From a virus, in IMG/VR virus record IMGVR_UViG_3300027969_002424, positions 1-64,000 of that record: a DNA stretch of 64,000 bases, one strand, 5' to 3'. Positions 32,014 through 41,598 of this stretch are shown here, in pieces. Under the pieces are notes generated by a model. That model was not told where the DNA came from. It searched no databases and saw only the letters and a program-made list of their open reading frames with translations. The position numbers were made by a program, and so were the translations under genes. The stretch's first letter is position 1, and each line of letters opens with the position of its first letter.

Positions 32014-32043
32014 AGTATAATGTATTTGTTGATTACTAATCAA
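32014..32043 (-). promoter_or_regulatory. Candidate sigma-70 promoter, -10 box 6 nt before start
   Basis: Minus-strand TTGATT (32038-32043), an 18-nt spacer, then TATACT (32014-32019); 6 nt before ATG 32007. Confidence 0.4.
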
Positions 32044-32612
32044 GTTTTATGGATGAATGGTCCGTAAATCTTTTCAAGTTCTTGGATAGTTTGAGCAACA
32101 GTACTATCTTCATGCTTTACTGCAATGCCACCTGCACTACTCCATGCATCTAAATATTTGCCATAATCATCTACTAGTACATTTGGGATGCCACCATTTA
32201 ATGCATGTTTGTACTTTGCACCAGTGAATATTGCACTACCACTAGTTCCCGGGTTATATTGGTCTAGCCAATCTTTTTTAGCTTCTATGCTAGCCTTCGC
32301 ATACGGACCGCGCAACGGAGCAGACAATACGGTGAACGGGATTTTATTATCATTTAGCCACATTACAATACGCATACCACCTGTTAGTGGCTTTAAGTCT
32401 CTAAAAAACTGATAAACTTGTTCCGGGCTACTTGTTGCTAATGCTTGTATATCTTCTTCTCGTCTTGGAATCTCTTTGTAACTAGAAACCCCATGCTTTC
32501 CAGCCCAGGCGCCAAAGAAATCTGCTTGAACTCCATCCATATCTAGGTATAGATGTGGCATCTTTGCTTCTGGTTCAGACTCAATTTCTTCTAATAATTC
32601 TCGTATACGCAT
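32040..32612 (-). CDS. HAD-type 5'-nucleotidase-like protein with packaged-protein leader
   Basis: 190 residues from ATG 32612, giving the leader MRIRELLEEIES. The adjacent ATG at 32615 is one codon longer, but its gap to the late element would be only 2 nt. The phosphatase core starts at LYLDMDGVQADFFGAW (D-x-D-G-V nucleophile motif I), then FTVLSAPLRGP (motif II) and NVLVDDYGKYLDAW (acidic motif IV). This resembles 5'(3')-deoxyribonucleotidases. It could dephosphorylate nucleotides, or the leader suggests delivery with the DNA. GATAAATA is 5 nt upstream. Confidence 0.68.
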   Translation of the reverse strand: MRIRELLEEIESEPEAKMPHLYLDMDGVQADFFGAWAGKHGVSSYKEIPRREEDIQALATSSPEQVYQFFRDLKPLTGGMRIVMWLNDNKIPFTVLSAPLRGPYAKASIEAKKDWLDQYNPGTSGSAIFTGAKYKHALNGGIPNVLVDDYGKYLDAWSSAGGIAVKHEDSTVAQTIQELEKIYGPFIHKT

Positions 32613-32617
32613 CATTA

Positions 32618-32625
32618 TATTTATC
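32618..32625 (-). promoter_or_regulatory. T4-late-type promoter element GATAAATA
   Basis: Minus-strand GATAAATA, 5 nt before ATG 32612 (2 nt before the alternative ATG 32615). Confidence 0.55.
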
Positions 32626-32697
32626 TGTACAGTATAGGAACGATTTTATAGCTAAATACATAGTACAACAATAATAACAATAATAAGGAGTACAAAA

Positions 32698-32865
32698 ATG
32701 GTAACAAAAAAAGTTACTACTAGGCGAAAAGTAGTCGAGCCGCCTCCCCCTCCATCAGTAAAGAGTTTCCCGACCGCTGCCTTAGGTGTAGGTATGGTTA
32801 TCCTAACTAATTACCAAGCAGAAGTAAAGCAAGCACTAGGATTAATAATGAAAGCATTAACATGA
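32698..32865 (+). CDS. Small basic/proline-rich membrane-associated protein
   Basis: 55 residues: a basic N-terminus (MVTKKVTTRRKVVE), five prolines, then one hydrophobic segment (FPTAALGVGMVILTNY) and a helical tail. AAGGAG 8 nt upstream supports the start. The late-like GCTAAATA at 32651 may be its promoter. It overlaps the next gene (ATGA) and opens the plus-strand membrane-protein cassette. A small membrane-anchored adaptor or holin-like regulator is possible; function unknown. Confidence 0.6.
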   Translation: MVTKKVTTRRKVVEPPPPPSVKSFPTAALGVGMVILTNYQAEVKQALGLIMKALT

Positions 32866-33605
32866 AAATATTAGATAAAATTTTAGAATTTAAGAGAACT
32901 CCATATGTTATTGCAGGGGTTATATTTGTAAGCAGTTTGGCTGTTCTTAGTTGTTTCAAAAGTGCAGAAACGCAACTAACCACACTAAATCATGCTGCTT
33001 CTCTCACTCGCACTATGGCTAAATCGTCAGATGATTTGACTAATTATGCTAGATTTTTCGTGACGACCAAGAATGAACAATGGAGAACAGAATTCAATAA
33101 TGTGCTTAAAATCCGAAACGGAGAAGTAGCGGATGATAAGGGTGTGACAAAATCATTCAAAGACAGAGTAAAAGAAGTACCGTTTTTACAGACCGAATTA
33201 GATCAGTTATTAAAAGCAGAACAACTAAGCAACAATCTCGCTAAACTAGAAGTTGAAGCGTTCGCATGGATAGATAAGGGTAAGCCTGAATTGAATTTTG
33301 ACATAATGATGCACCATTACACAGAAGCACAGATGTTGATGTTTGGAGATGATTACAAAAAATACAAGAAAGAGATCGTTGTCACTACGGATGAATTCTA
33401 TGTGATGGTGGTAAGCAGATTACAATCAGAATATATGTTCTATATGACAGCAGCATGGACGATGATCATTGTCATAAATCTAAGTTTGATTTTATTAGTG
33501 ATGGTTATCAAGCATAAAGAAGTAGTTGATAAAAAACCGGTTAGAAAAGTTATTAAAAAGATACCGGTAAAAAAGCCAGCAGTTAAAAAAATTATTAAGG
33601 AGTAA
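32862..33605 (+). CDS. Chemoreceptor-like sensor module without signalling domain
   Basis: 247 residues: TM1 (about 14-32), a periplasmic helical domain (33-192), TM2 (193-217) and a Lys/Pro-rich cytoplasmic tail (KKPVRKVIKKIPVKKPAVKK). The segment TRTMAKSSDDLTNYARFFVT then VLKIRNGE closely follows the four-helix-bundle ligand-binding region of methyl-accepting chemotaxis proteins and sensor kinases (sDDLTr.AR.yv.TGd...irnG). HAMP and methylation/signalling domains are absent. It could be a decoy that titrates receptor arrays, or a superinfection-exclusion membrane protein. Confidence 0.55.
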   Translation: MKILDKILEFKRTPYVIAGVIFVSSLAVLSCFKSAETQLTTLNHAASLTRTMAKSSDDLTNYARFFVTTKNEQWRTEFNNVLKIRNGEVADDKGVTKSFKDRVKEVPFLQTELDQLLKAEQLSNNLAKLEVEAFAWIDKGKPELNFDIMMHHYTEAQMLMFGDDYKKYKKEIVVTTDEFYVMVVSRLQSEYMFYMTAAWTMIIVINLSLILLVMVIKHKEVVDKKPVRKVIKKIPVKKPAVKKIIKE

Positions 33606-33608
33606 AAA

Positions 33609-34130
33609 ATGGCAGAATCACGCAGCGAGAGAGAGGCACACATCAAAGATAGAGCCGGATGGACTATCACAGTAATAGCAGCATTATTAGCAGTTAACAC
33701 ATATATTGCTAATGGAATCAGTGGTAGTGTATTGACTAACACTATCAAAGCTAACGATACTTGGAACTTTTATCAAGCAAAAAGCATCAAACAGACTATA
33801 GCAGAAAATGCTAGAGATGATGCTATCGCCCGCAAAGATACTAAGAAAGTTGAACAATTGACTGCTAAGATCGACCGTTATGAGAGCGATCCAGTCAAGA
33901 ATGAAGGTAAGAAAGAACTCATGGAAAAAGCTAGAAAGTTAGAAGCTGAAAGAGATGAGGCAAAACAACATAGTCCATGGTTAACATTTGCTGGATCAAC
34001 ATTACAACTTAGTATCGTATTATTATCTGCTAGTATTTTAGCAGTTAGTATGGGAATGTTTTACTCTAGCATTGGTGTAGGATTGATTGGTGCAATATTG
34101 ATGAGCCAAGGCATTTGGATGTGGATGTAA
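33609..34130 (+). CDS. DUF4337-like membrane protein
   Basis: 173 residues. TM helix near 17-37 (WTITVIAALLAVNTYIANG), then the conserved core NTIKANDTWNFYQAKSIKQT, a coiled coil (about 65-120, ELMEKARKLEAERDEAKQHS), and C-terminal TM helices at 127-172 (LQLSIVLLSASILAVSMGMF). The NDxW.FYQAKSIKQ signature is that of DUF4337. Its biological role is unknown in bacteria and phages. Three bases after the sensor-like gene and eleven before the next gene, so one operon. Confidence 0.7.
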   Translation: MAESRSEREAHIKDRAGWTITVIAALLAVNTYIANGISGSVLTNTIKANDTWNFYQAKSIKQTIAENARDDAIARKDTKKVEQLTAKIDRYESDPVKNEGKKELMEKARKLEAERDEAKQHSPWLTFAGSTLQLSIVLLSASILAVSMGMFYSSIGVGLIGAILMSQGIWMWM

Positions 34131-34140
34131 GGCCATACTT

Positions 34141-34383
34141 ATGGCTAACATGGTATGGTCTATCGCAATAATCAGTGCAGGGATTGTATCGCCGGTTATA
34201 CAGCAGATTGGATATTTTCAAGATGAGGCTACTTGTCAAAGAAGCCTAACCGACCTTAAATCACAGATACCTGTACAACATAAAATGGTATGTGTACAAT
34301 ACCCAGAACCTCCGCCACCTCCACCGCCTCCTCCACCAACCCCTAAGTCACAATCACTTAATTCTAAGGATGCACGAAAATGA
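34141..34383 (+). CDS. Small membrane-anchored protein with poly-proline stretch
   Basis: 80 residues. An N-terminal hydrophobic signal anchor (MVWSIAIISAGIVSPVI), two Cys (in EATCQRS and KMVCVQY) that could pair in the periplasm, then eleven consecutive Pro-rich residues and a polar tail. The tract corresponds to cct/ccg/ccacct repeats near 34310-34345. It overlaps the next gene by 4 nt (ATGA). Probably spans the periplasm as part of the membrane cassette; no homologue recognised. Confidence 0.55.
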   Translation: MANMVWSIAIISAGIVSPVIQQIGYFQDEATCQRSLTDLKSQIPVQHKMVCVQYPEPPPPPPPPPPTPKSQSLNSKDARK

Positions 34384-34871
34384 TCGATCCGTTCACCGCA
34401 TTTGCGATAGCACAAGCAACAGTGGCCGGAATAAAGAAAGCAGTTGCATTGGGAAAAGATATAAACGGCCTCATAAACGAATTTAGCAAATTCTATAATT
34501 CTGCTGATGAGGTACATAATGCTAGTGTCAAATTAAAAGTACAAAGCATCAGGATGAGTGATGCTCAAATTAATTCCCAAGCGTTACAAATGGCTATGCA
34601 CTCCCGAGCATTGAGGCAATATGAGAAAGAACTGAAAGATATACTATTCTGGTCTGGCAACGCAGAAGTCTATTATGAGATGCAAGCTGAACGCAGGAGA
34701 TTGATGGAAGAACGCCAAGCAGAAGATAGACGCATAGAAGAACAGAAGCAAAAAGACCGTGAAGCCAAAGCAAGAGCCATCATGGGAACATTATGGATCA
34801 TGGGTTCTCTATGCATCATCGCACCACTAATAACTATTACATTCCAAGTGATAACTAATAAAGGTTTTTAA
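34380..34871 (+). CDS. T4-like coiled-coil membrane/structural protein
   Basis: 163 residues: MIDPFTAFAIAQATVAGIKK (amphipathic N-terminus), central helices (SALQMAM-type with YEKELKDILFWSGNAEVYYE), a long charged coiled coil (about 103-137) and one C-terminal TM (ITAPLITI-like; TLWIMGSLCIIAPLITITFQ). I recall this domain order from a cyanophage structural protein (MLDP.SAFA.AQ...). It may form virion-associated or membrane spikes. It precedes the giant fibre gene by 37 nt. Confidence 0.55.
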   Translation: MIDPFTAFAIAQATVAGIKKAVALGKDINGLINEFSKFYNSADEVHNASVKLKVQSIRMSDAQINSQALQMAMHSRALRQYEKELKDILFWSGNAEVYYEMQAERRRLMEERQAEDRRIEEQKQKDREAKARAIMGTLWIMGSLCIIAPLITITFQVITNKGF

Positions 34872-34876
34872 CTTAA

Positions 34877-34884
34877 CATAAATA
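34877..34884 (+). promoter_or_regulatory. T4-late-type promoter element CATAAATA
   Basis: CATAAATA lies 24 nt before ATG 34909, with AGAGGA between. Confidence 0.7.
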
Positions 34885-34908
34885 TTAGAGTATTAAAGAG
34901 GAATAATA

Positions 34909-37900
34909 ATGGCAAATAGATTTTGGGTAGGAGGGTCAGGAACTTGGAGTACAACTGCTACTACTAACTGGTCAGCAACTTCGGGCGGAACGGCTGGCGC
35001 AAGCGTTCCGACAGCCGCAGATAGTGTTTTCTTTGACCAAGCTGCTACTTATAATGTCACAATGACAGGTGCATTAACATGCTTAGATATTACCATTAGT
35101 GCCGGTGTGGTTTTACTTATTACTGGTACTGCGCCCACATTGACAGTATCCGGTTCTATGACATTATCTAACACTACTGCTTGGTCTATCACTGGTCTTC
35201 TAACATTTAACTCTACAAGTGCAGGTAGAACAATAACTACCAATAACACAACGATATCTTCCCCAATAACATTTTCTGGTGTAGGTGGTGTATGGAGTTT
35301 AGGCGGTAATTTAACTACTACTAGTACTATTACCACAACATTGACTAACGGTACAATAAACTTAAATGGGTTTGATTTAACTACTGGTATATTTAATAGT
35401 CAAAATGCTAACACTCGTGCAATAACATTTGGTAGTAATTTTATTTACCTAGTACATCCTACCGCAGCAACAACTGTATTAAATATAGGAAATACTGGTA
35501 TTACTTATACAGGAACTGGTGGTTTTAGCACAGCAATGACAGTTACCAGGACATTTACTGCTACAACTACCCCGACTGTTACGGGAGGTGTTCCACTTTA
35601 TATTACATCTGGCACCTCAGCAGTTACATTTACAGCGAGTTCTTGGTTTACACTTTTAAATTTTAATGGCTATACTGGTACTGCCTCAGGAACGATATTT
35701 GCTAAAGACCTTACATTAAGTTCTGGCGGAACTTACACAGGTATCGTATTAACTACGTACGGTACAGGATCATTAAATGCTAACGGAAGCACAACTGGTA
35801 TAGGTGCCCTAACACTTGGCGTAGCTACTCCTAACCCAACTGTAACTACACTGGCAACTAATTTTAATTGCTCTACTTATACCCAATCAGTAGCGACTGC
35901 AACATTTAATATAAATGGATTTACTTTAACTTGTTCAACTACAGCTAATTATAATGCTGGTACTTTATCAATAAATGCAGGTACTATAAATTGCACAACA
36001 TTCCAAACTGGTGATAGTTTTACTCTTAACAGTGGTACTATAAATCCATCTGTTTCTTTTGTTGCGAACTTTGGTGCACCTAGTGCAACATTCACTTATT
36101 CACCAGGCGGCACTTTAACAGCAGTTCCTACTTTTACTCAGCAAAATGGTACTGTTGTTTTAAATCAAAATCTTACATTGGCTCAAAATGGAACTTATAC
36201 TTTTTCTCTAGTCGCTGCAAGTGGTGTACTAACACTAAACAATAACACATTATCAACCGGTGGATTTGTTCGTACAGTATCTGGTGCAAATACTATAAAT
36301 TTTGGAACTAGTGGACAAATATTGTTAACCGGAAACAACATGACTGTTTGGGGAGTTACTGGTGCGTTGATAACCACAACAGGTACGGTGTCCATAAACA
36401 GCACATACACTGGTAGTGTTGGCACTAGAACTTTTAGTTTTTACCTAGTTTCGCAGTTCAACGTTGCTATAGGGTCTGGAACTGGCAATACCATGTATTT
36501 AGCGTCTGGTGCAACAGATACGGTAACATTACTTGGCGGCATGAACTCAGTTGATTTAACTGGAATGACCTTTACACTATCTCAATCCAGTGCATGTACA
36601 ATAGCGGGACCTTCTTTTATTATACCTGCAACAGGGGGTACAGTAAGTCCAGGCACAGGTCTGATTGAATTTAATGGCGCTGCTGTTGGTATATCTGTAA
36701 ACAGAGCAATTGATAATCCTTTGTCTTTTACTAGTGGTTCTGTATGCACATTACTTGCTAACTTAACAACTGGTAGTACTAGATCATCAACGATGAACAG
36801 TGCCACATTACGTCTTAACGGGTATCAATTGACAACTGGCACATTTGCAGCCACAATTGCTAGTACAAGAACAATAGCGTTTGGTACCACTGGAGTAATC
36901 AATGTAACTGGTACTGGTACTGTTTGGAACACAGGAACTATTACTCTTTTAACTATTACTGGTATTCCCGTTGTCAATGTGACTAGTACTGGTAGCACTG
37001 CAATTACTGTTGCATCTGGGGCATTGCCAGAAGCACAAGCAATAAGTTTCAACTTTACTGGTGGAACATATGCATTAACTTTCTTAGGTACAGCAGGTTA
37101 TACTGCAAAAAATGTAGACTTTACCGGGTTTGCAGGATCATGGACCTTAAGTACAGACAACACCATATATGGAAATTGGAAATATTCTACTGGAATGACC
37201 GTTACAACTGCACCAAATAGTTTAGTATTTGGCGCTACAATTGGTAATACACAAATAATGACCAGTAATGGCAAAACAACAAATACAATAAAACTTACAG
37301 GTGGCGGGATTGTTGGTTTGGCAGACCCATTGACATTAAGTTCTGACATACTAGTAGAAGCTGGTACATTTAATTCAAACAATTATGATATATCTACTGT
37401 TAGAATTAGTTCGTATACTACTACTACAACTAGAGCAATAAATTTAGGTAGTTCTATAGTTACAATGAGTGGTTTATTTCGTGTAAACACAATTGGATTA
37501 ACATTTAATGCCGGTACAAGTACAATAGCTTATACAGGCACAAATAGTTTGACTGTAGAAAATGGATCAGTCATTGGTTTAACTTTTTACAATTTTACTA
37601 ATACTACTATGGGTCCTAGTAACATTGGTATTACAGGAAAAAATACATTTAATAATTTAACATTACCTACATCTACTTCTACTTCTGCTATATATACATT
37701 TGCTAATGATATAATAGTCAATGGTAATTTGACTATCCCTACTCCACAATCTAATGTAAATGATGATAATAAATTAGTCGTAGCATCTGCTACCATTGGA
37801 AATCAAGTTAAAATAACTGTTAATGGTCAAATATCATCACTTACTAAAATCTTTTTTAGAGACATTAATGCACAAGGCAAATGGTTACCATGGGTTGGTG

Positions 37901-40900
37901 ATCGCTTAGGCAATATAAGCAATAATAATAATATTTCATTTACTCCCGGTAGAAATAAGTATTGGAGTTTAGCTGGTGGTGGTAATGCCACACAAGTTGC
38001 TTGGGCATTAACTTCAGGCGGAACACCGGCTGCTGCTAATTATCCTTTACCACAAGATACTATTATCATAGATAATAATGGGTTGAATACAAGTGCATCA
38101 ATAACTTTTAATTCGGCTATATATTTTACTAGTATAAACATGGCAAGTAGAACCAATGCTTTTACACTTGGTATTACTAATGGCGAGAATGTCTATGTTT
38201 CAGGAGATTGGACAAATGGTTCAGGGTTAACAAGTGTAACTAATGTGGGCGGAAAAATAAATTTTAATAACAGTCTACCGGGTTATGTTCAAAGTATAAC
38301 AAGTGCAGGTAAATTGTTTAGTTCACAAATTTATATTAACACAGTTGGAATAGTTCGACTACTAGACAATTTTGATCAAGACTCGTTAGTTGGAGTTCAA
38401 GGATTTGAACTTACGAAAGGCACACTTACTCTTAACGGGTTTAGTTTAAATACTGCACAATTTAACTCAAGTTTTACAAATGTCCGTACTATTAATTTTG
38501 GTTCAACTTTTATAAATGTTACTCATCCTACAGCAGGAACTTCCGTAATAGCTATGTCCAATGCCACTAACTTTAGTGCAACTGGTACCGGTGGCTTTAG
38601 AGCAAACATGTCAGTAACTAGAACATTTAATTGTGGCACAGGTGGTGCACCTACAGTAGCACCAAACTTGTTTATATTTACTGGTGCAAGTATACCTACT
38701 ATTAGTAGTGGTAGTTATTTTAATACAATAGACTTCACCGGTAGTACTTGCTCACCAGCAACATCAACAGTTAATGTTGTCAATGCAACATTAGCAACTG
38801 GAGTTGGAGTTTTTACTGGACTAACATTGAATTGTAGCAGTAGTGGAACAATAACAACTAATGCAAAAACAATAGCAGCAGTTACTTTATTGTCAGGAAG
38901 TCCACAAATATCTGGAACATGTACTTGTACGACATTCACAGTTAATGGTGGAACGCTTACTGCTTGGGGCGGTACAATTGTACCAACTGGTAGTTTTATT
39001 GTTACTACTGGTAATGTATACTTAAGCAATGGCGGTACATTAACCGTGACTACGATTACTCAAAACGGTGGTGGTGTATATCTAACTGCAAGTTTTACGA
39101 TGACTGCTGGAACTAGTACATACACATTCAATGCAGGTACATTAAGTATATACAATACACAAAGTAATCAAACATTATCAGTTGGTAGATTTATTTCTAA
39201 CGGCACTGGCGTTCGTTTTTTACAAATTTATGGATATATAAGATTAACAAACACAACGGCAGCAGCAACAGCAGTTGATATGGCAAATACAACTAACTTG
39301 ATAGTTGATTATGGTACATTCTATAGTCCATCTGCTGGATTCTTAACATCTGGTACAGTAGCACAAACATATACAATAGGAACGACTGGCGGTAACGTAA
39401 ACAATGCAATAAGTATACAATGGGATAGTGGTGGAACAGCAGTACCTACGATAACGACTGGTAGCTGGTTCGCTAACTTTAATCCAAGCGCAGCAGGCGC
39501 ATTCACGATACTTGCTACTACTATTAACATAGCAAACTCAGTGACATTAAGTAGTGCTGGAACTTGGACAAACTGTTCGTTCAACTTGCGCGGCACTGGG
39601 ACTTTCAATAGTAATACTAAAAGCTGTGCTACACTAACTCTTAATAGTGTTGGAGCATATAGTTTAGCTGGTTCAGGTCTACTATGTGTAACCTATCAAC
39701 AGACAGCAGGTTCATTCTTCTGTGGTAATAATTTGACTTGTAGTGGCACTGCTACTTTCAGTGGTGGTAGTTTTGGTATATCAAATGGCACATTAGCCTG
39801 TACAACATTTACAGTTAACGGTGGAACTCATGTTTGGGCAGGTGGTAATGGAACATTAACAGCGTCGGTTGGTATTGTTGTGTCAGCAGGTTCATTCACA
39901 TACAGTACCGGTACGATAACTGCGACACCAGCGTGGACTATATCGGGTACTGGTTCAGTAACATTTAACAATAGTTACTCGTTGACTGCGACTGGTACCT
40001 TCACTTTAACAGCTGGTACTTTAATACTTGCCCCAGGAGTAACTTTAACAGTTGGTATTTTTACTAGTAATGCTTCTGGTACACGTAATATTCAATTTGG
40101 TGATTCATTCACCGCAGGTAATATCTCACTAGCACATACGACAGCAGGACAAACTTGCATAGGTATGACCAATCTTACTGGTTTTACTTGGTCTGGAGCA
40201 GGTGGATTTGTTTCTGCGATGACTGTCGCTAGAACTTTTGGTGCAGGTGGAACGGGTGGAGCTACCGCAACTAATGCTCCCCCATTAACTATTACGGGAG
40301 GTTCGGCTGTAATAACATTTAATTTTCCTAGTTATTGGTCAAGACTCAATTTAACTGGTTTTGCCGGCGTGGGTGCCGCTTCACTTCAAGGTGGCGCGCA
40401 AAACGTGACCGGTGATGTCGTTGTTGGAGCCAGTGGAAGTTATGTTCCAGGTTTTGAGTTTTTTGGAGGAAATAATACACTTACCACAAATGGTAAAATA
40501 ATGGGTTCCTTGACAATATCGGGCGGTAATACTACATTGAAGGATGCATACACAGGTAATGCAACTTCAGGTTTGAGTCTCACCGGTGGAAATCTGTATA
40601 CGCAGGGATTTCCTATAACAACGAATACATTTGGTGGTACCGGGGCAAATGTTAGAGGTATATTTGGAACTGGTCAAATATTTAATATTACCGGATCAGG
40701 TCTTAATCAACCTAGTCAATTTAGTGGTTCAAATTTAACAGTAAGTGGATTGATTCTTAATTATAGTAATGCTAGTGCAAAATTTGTTTCAGTTGGAAAC
40801 GTCGGAAACCTTACTTTTGACTCAACAATTAATATAGGTGCAGGTCAATTGACTATTACTGGTAACAGTACCGCTACTTTTAATAACATAACAAATTCAG

Positions 40901-41259
40901 TTCAACCATGCACTCTTACAATTGCTACCGGTCTCGGAACCCCAACATTTATTAATTTCAATTTGCGTGGCACAGCAGGAAATTTAGTAACTATCAACTC
41001 AAATGTTGCGGGCACTCGTGCAACAATTCGTAAAGCTAGCGGCACAGTATATGGAGATTATCTATCTATCCAAGATATAAATGCGACCGGTGTAACCGGT
41101 CAGACCAATAGTGCTCCTACTTGGTATGCAGGACCCACTTCAACCAATGTAAGTAACAATACAGGTTGGATATTCACGCGACTACCCATCATCTCAATGG
41201 GTAATGTATCCATCGATGCAAGCAATGGCGGCATTACTTTTGGCGACCAACCCGTTTAA
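34909..41259 (+). CDS. Giant repetitive fibre-like protein, 2116 residues
   Basis: The N-terminus MANRFWVGGSGTWSTTATTN is a domain common at the start of phage structural proteins, and a second copy-like segment occurs near residue 1025 (KYWSLAGGGNATQVAW..SGG). Between and after lie long beta-solenoid-like repeats dominated by Thr, Gly, Asn and Ser, with recurrent motifs such as GTLTLNGFSLNTAQFNS, TRTINFG and GGTYTITGT that look like parallel beta-helix rungs. Residues 2080-2116 (PIISMGNVSIDASNGGITFG) form a different tail. Charge is low. Probably an extended receptor-binding or side fibre. It is on the plus strand, opposite most late genes, with its own late promoter. Confidence 0.8.
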   Translation: MANRFWVGGSGTWSTTATTNWSATSGGTAGASVPTAADSVFFDQAATYNVTMTGALTCLDITISAGVVLLITGTAPTLTVSGSMTLSNTTAWSITGLLTFNSTSAGRTITTNNTTISSPITFSGVGGVWSLGGNLTTTSTITTTLTNGTINLNGFDLTTGIFNSQNANTRAITFGSNFIYLVHPTAATTVLNIGNTGITYTGTGGFSTAMTVTRTFTATTTPTVTGGVPLYITSGTSAVTFTASSWFTLLNFNGYTGTASGTIFAKDLTLSSGGTYTGIVLTTYGTGSLNANGSTTGIGALTLGVATPNPTVTTLATNFNCSTYTQSVATATFNINGFTLTCSTTANYNAGTLSINAGTINCTTFQTGDSFTLNSGTINPSVSFVANFGAPSATFTYSPGGTLTAVPTFTQQNGTVVLNQNLTLAQNGTYTFSLVAASGVLTLNNNTLSTGGFVRTVSGANTINFGTSGQILLTGNNMTVWGVTGALITTTGTVSINSTYTGSVGTRTFSFYLVSQFNVAIGSGTGNTMYLASGATDTVTLLGGMNSVDLTGMTFTLSQSSACTIAGPSFIIPATGGTVSPGTGLIEFNGAAVGISVNRAIDNPLSFTSGSVCTLLANLTTGSTRSSTMNSATLRLNGYQLTTGTFAATIASTRTIAFGTTGVINVTGTGTVWNTGTITLLTITGIPVVNVTSTGSTAITVASGALPEAQAISFNFTGGTYALTFLGTAGYTAKNVDFTGFAGSWTLSTDNTIYGNWKYSTGMTVTTAPNSLVFGATIGNTQIMTSNGKTTNTIKLTGGGIVGLADPLTLSSDILVEAGTFNSNNYDISTVRISSYTTTTTRAINLGSSIVTMSGLFRVNTIGLTFNAGTSTIAYTGTNSLTVENGSVIGLTFYNFTNTTMGPSNIGITGKNTFNNLTLPTSTSTSAIYTFANDIIVNGNLTIPTPQSNVNDDNKLVVASATIGNQVKITVNGQISSLTKIFFRDINAQGKWLPWVGDRLGNISNNNNISFTPGRNKYWSLAGGGNATQVAWALTSGGTPAAANYPLPQDTIIIDNNGLNTSASITFNSAIYFTSINMASRTNAFTLGITNGENVYVSGDWTNGSGLTSVTNVGGKINFNNSLPGYVQSITSAGKLFSSQIYINTVGIVRLLDNFDQDSLVGVQGFELTKGTLTLNGFSLNTAQFNSSFTNVRTINFGSTFINVTHPTAGTSVIAMSNATNFSATGTGGFRANMSVTRTFNCGTGGAPTVAPNLFIFTGASIPTISSGSYFNTIDFTGSTCSPATSTVNVVNATLATGVGVFTGLTLNCSSSGTITTNAKTIAAVTLLSGSPQISGTCTCTTFTVNGGTLTAWGGTIVPTGSFIVTTGNVYLSNGGTLTVTTITQNGGGVYLTASFTMTAGTSTYTFNAGTLSIYNTQSNQTLSVGRFISNGTGVRFLQIYGYIRLTNTTAAATAVDMANTTNLIVDYGTFYSPSAGFLTSGTVAQTYTIGTTGGNVNNAISIQWDSGGTAVPTITTGSWFANFNPSAAGAFTILATTINIANSVTLSSAGTWTNCSFNLRGTGTFNSNTKSCATLTLNSVGAYSLAGSGLLCVTYQQTAGSFFCGNNLTCSGTATFSGGSFGISNGTLACTTFTVNGGTHVWAGGNGTLTASVGIVVSAGSFTYSTGTITATPAWTISGTGSVTFNNSYSLTATGTFTLTAGTLILAPGVTLTVGIFTSNASGTRNIQFGDSFTAGNISLAHTTAGQTCIGMTNLTGFTWSGAGGFVSAMTVARTFGAGGTGGATATNAPPLTITGGSAVITFNFPSYWSRLNLTGFAGVGAASLQGGAQNVTGDVVVGASGSYVPGFEFFGGNNTLTTNGKIMGSLTISGGNTTLKDAYTGNATSGLSLTGGNLYTQGFPITTNTFGGTGANVRGIFGTGQIFNITGSGLNQPSQFSGSNLTVSGLILNYSNASAKFVSVGNVGNLTFDSTINIGAGQLTITGNSTATFNNITNSVQPCTLTIATGLGTPTFINFNLRGTAGNLVTINSNVAGTRATIRKASGTVYGDYLSIQDINATGVTGQTNSAPTWYAGPTSTNVSNNTGWIFTRLPIISMGNVSIDASNGGITFGDQPV

Positions 41260-41267
41260 CATAAATA
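41260..41267 (+). promoter_or_regulatory. T4-late-type promoter element CATAAATA
   Basis: CATAAATA overlaps the stop codon of the fibre gene and lies 4 nt before ATG 41272. Confidence 0.5.
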
Positions 41268-41271
41268 AAAT

Positions 41272-41598
41272 ATGAAATACTTAACCATCACCTTACTATG
41301 CCTGTCCTTCCTACCCGTTTATGCACAAGATAAACCCGATGAAGTTGTAAATGTCAAAATAGAATGTTACAATACTATGAAGATATTCACAGAGTTACAG
41401 AAAACTTATAAAGAAATTCCTGTTATCCTAGGTAAGACTAGTGATGAAGCAGGTTCTACTATGACATTATGGATGAGTCCAAAAGAGAAAACTTGGACAA
41501 TCATAGCAACTAAAGATAAACTTAGTTGTATTGTTGGAGCCGGCACTGAAGCTGAGTTCTCTCCTATCTTTATGAAAAAGAAAGATTTATTTAATTGA
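41272..41598 (+). CDS. Secreted hypothetical protein, 108 residues
   Basis: Clear signal peptide (MKYLTITLLCLSFLPVYAQ) with cleavage near residue 18-19. The mature part has two Cys (IECYNTMK and KLSCIVG) that could form one disulfide, and ends MKKKDLFN. No family recognised. It overlaps the D-Ala-D-Ala peptidase gene by TTGA, so the two are probably translated together and act in the periplasm. It may be an inhibitor or partner of the peptidase. Confidence 0.6.
   Translation: MKYLTITLLCLSFLPVYAQDKPDEVVNVKIECYNTMKIFTELQKTYKEIPVILGKTSDEAGSTMTLWMSPKEKTWTIIATKDKLSCIVGAGTEAEFSPIFMKKKDLFN

Noticed and set aside
34305-34345. Poly-proline codon run as a possible sequencing error
   Set aside because: The frame stays open on both sides, the codons vary (ccg, cct, cca) and the next gene overlaps normally, so it is likely genuine coding.
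35049-39608. Several 70-105 codon minus-strand frames inside the giant fibre gene
   Set aside because: Composition mirrors the Thr/Gly repeats of the plus-strand gene and none has a start signal or promoter.
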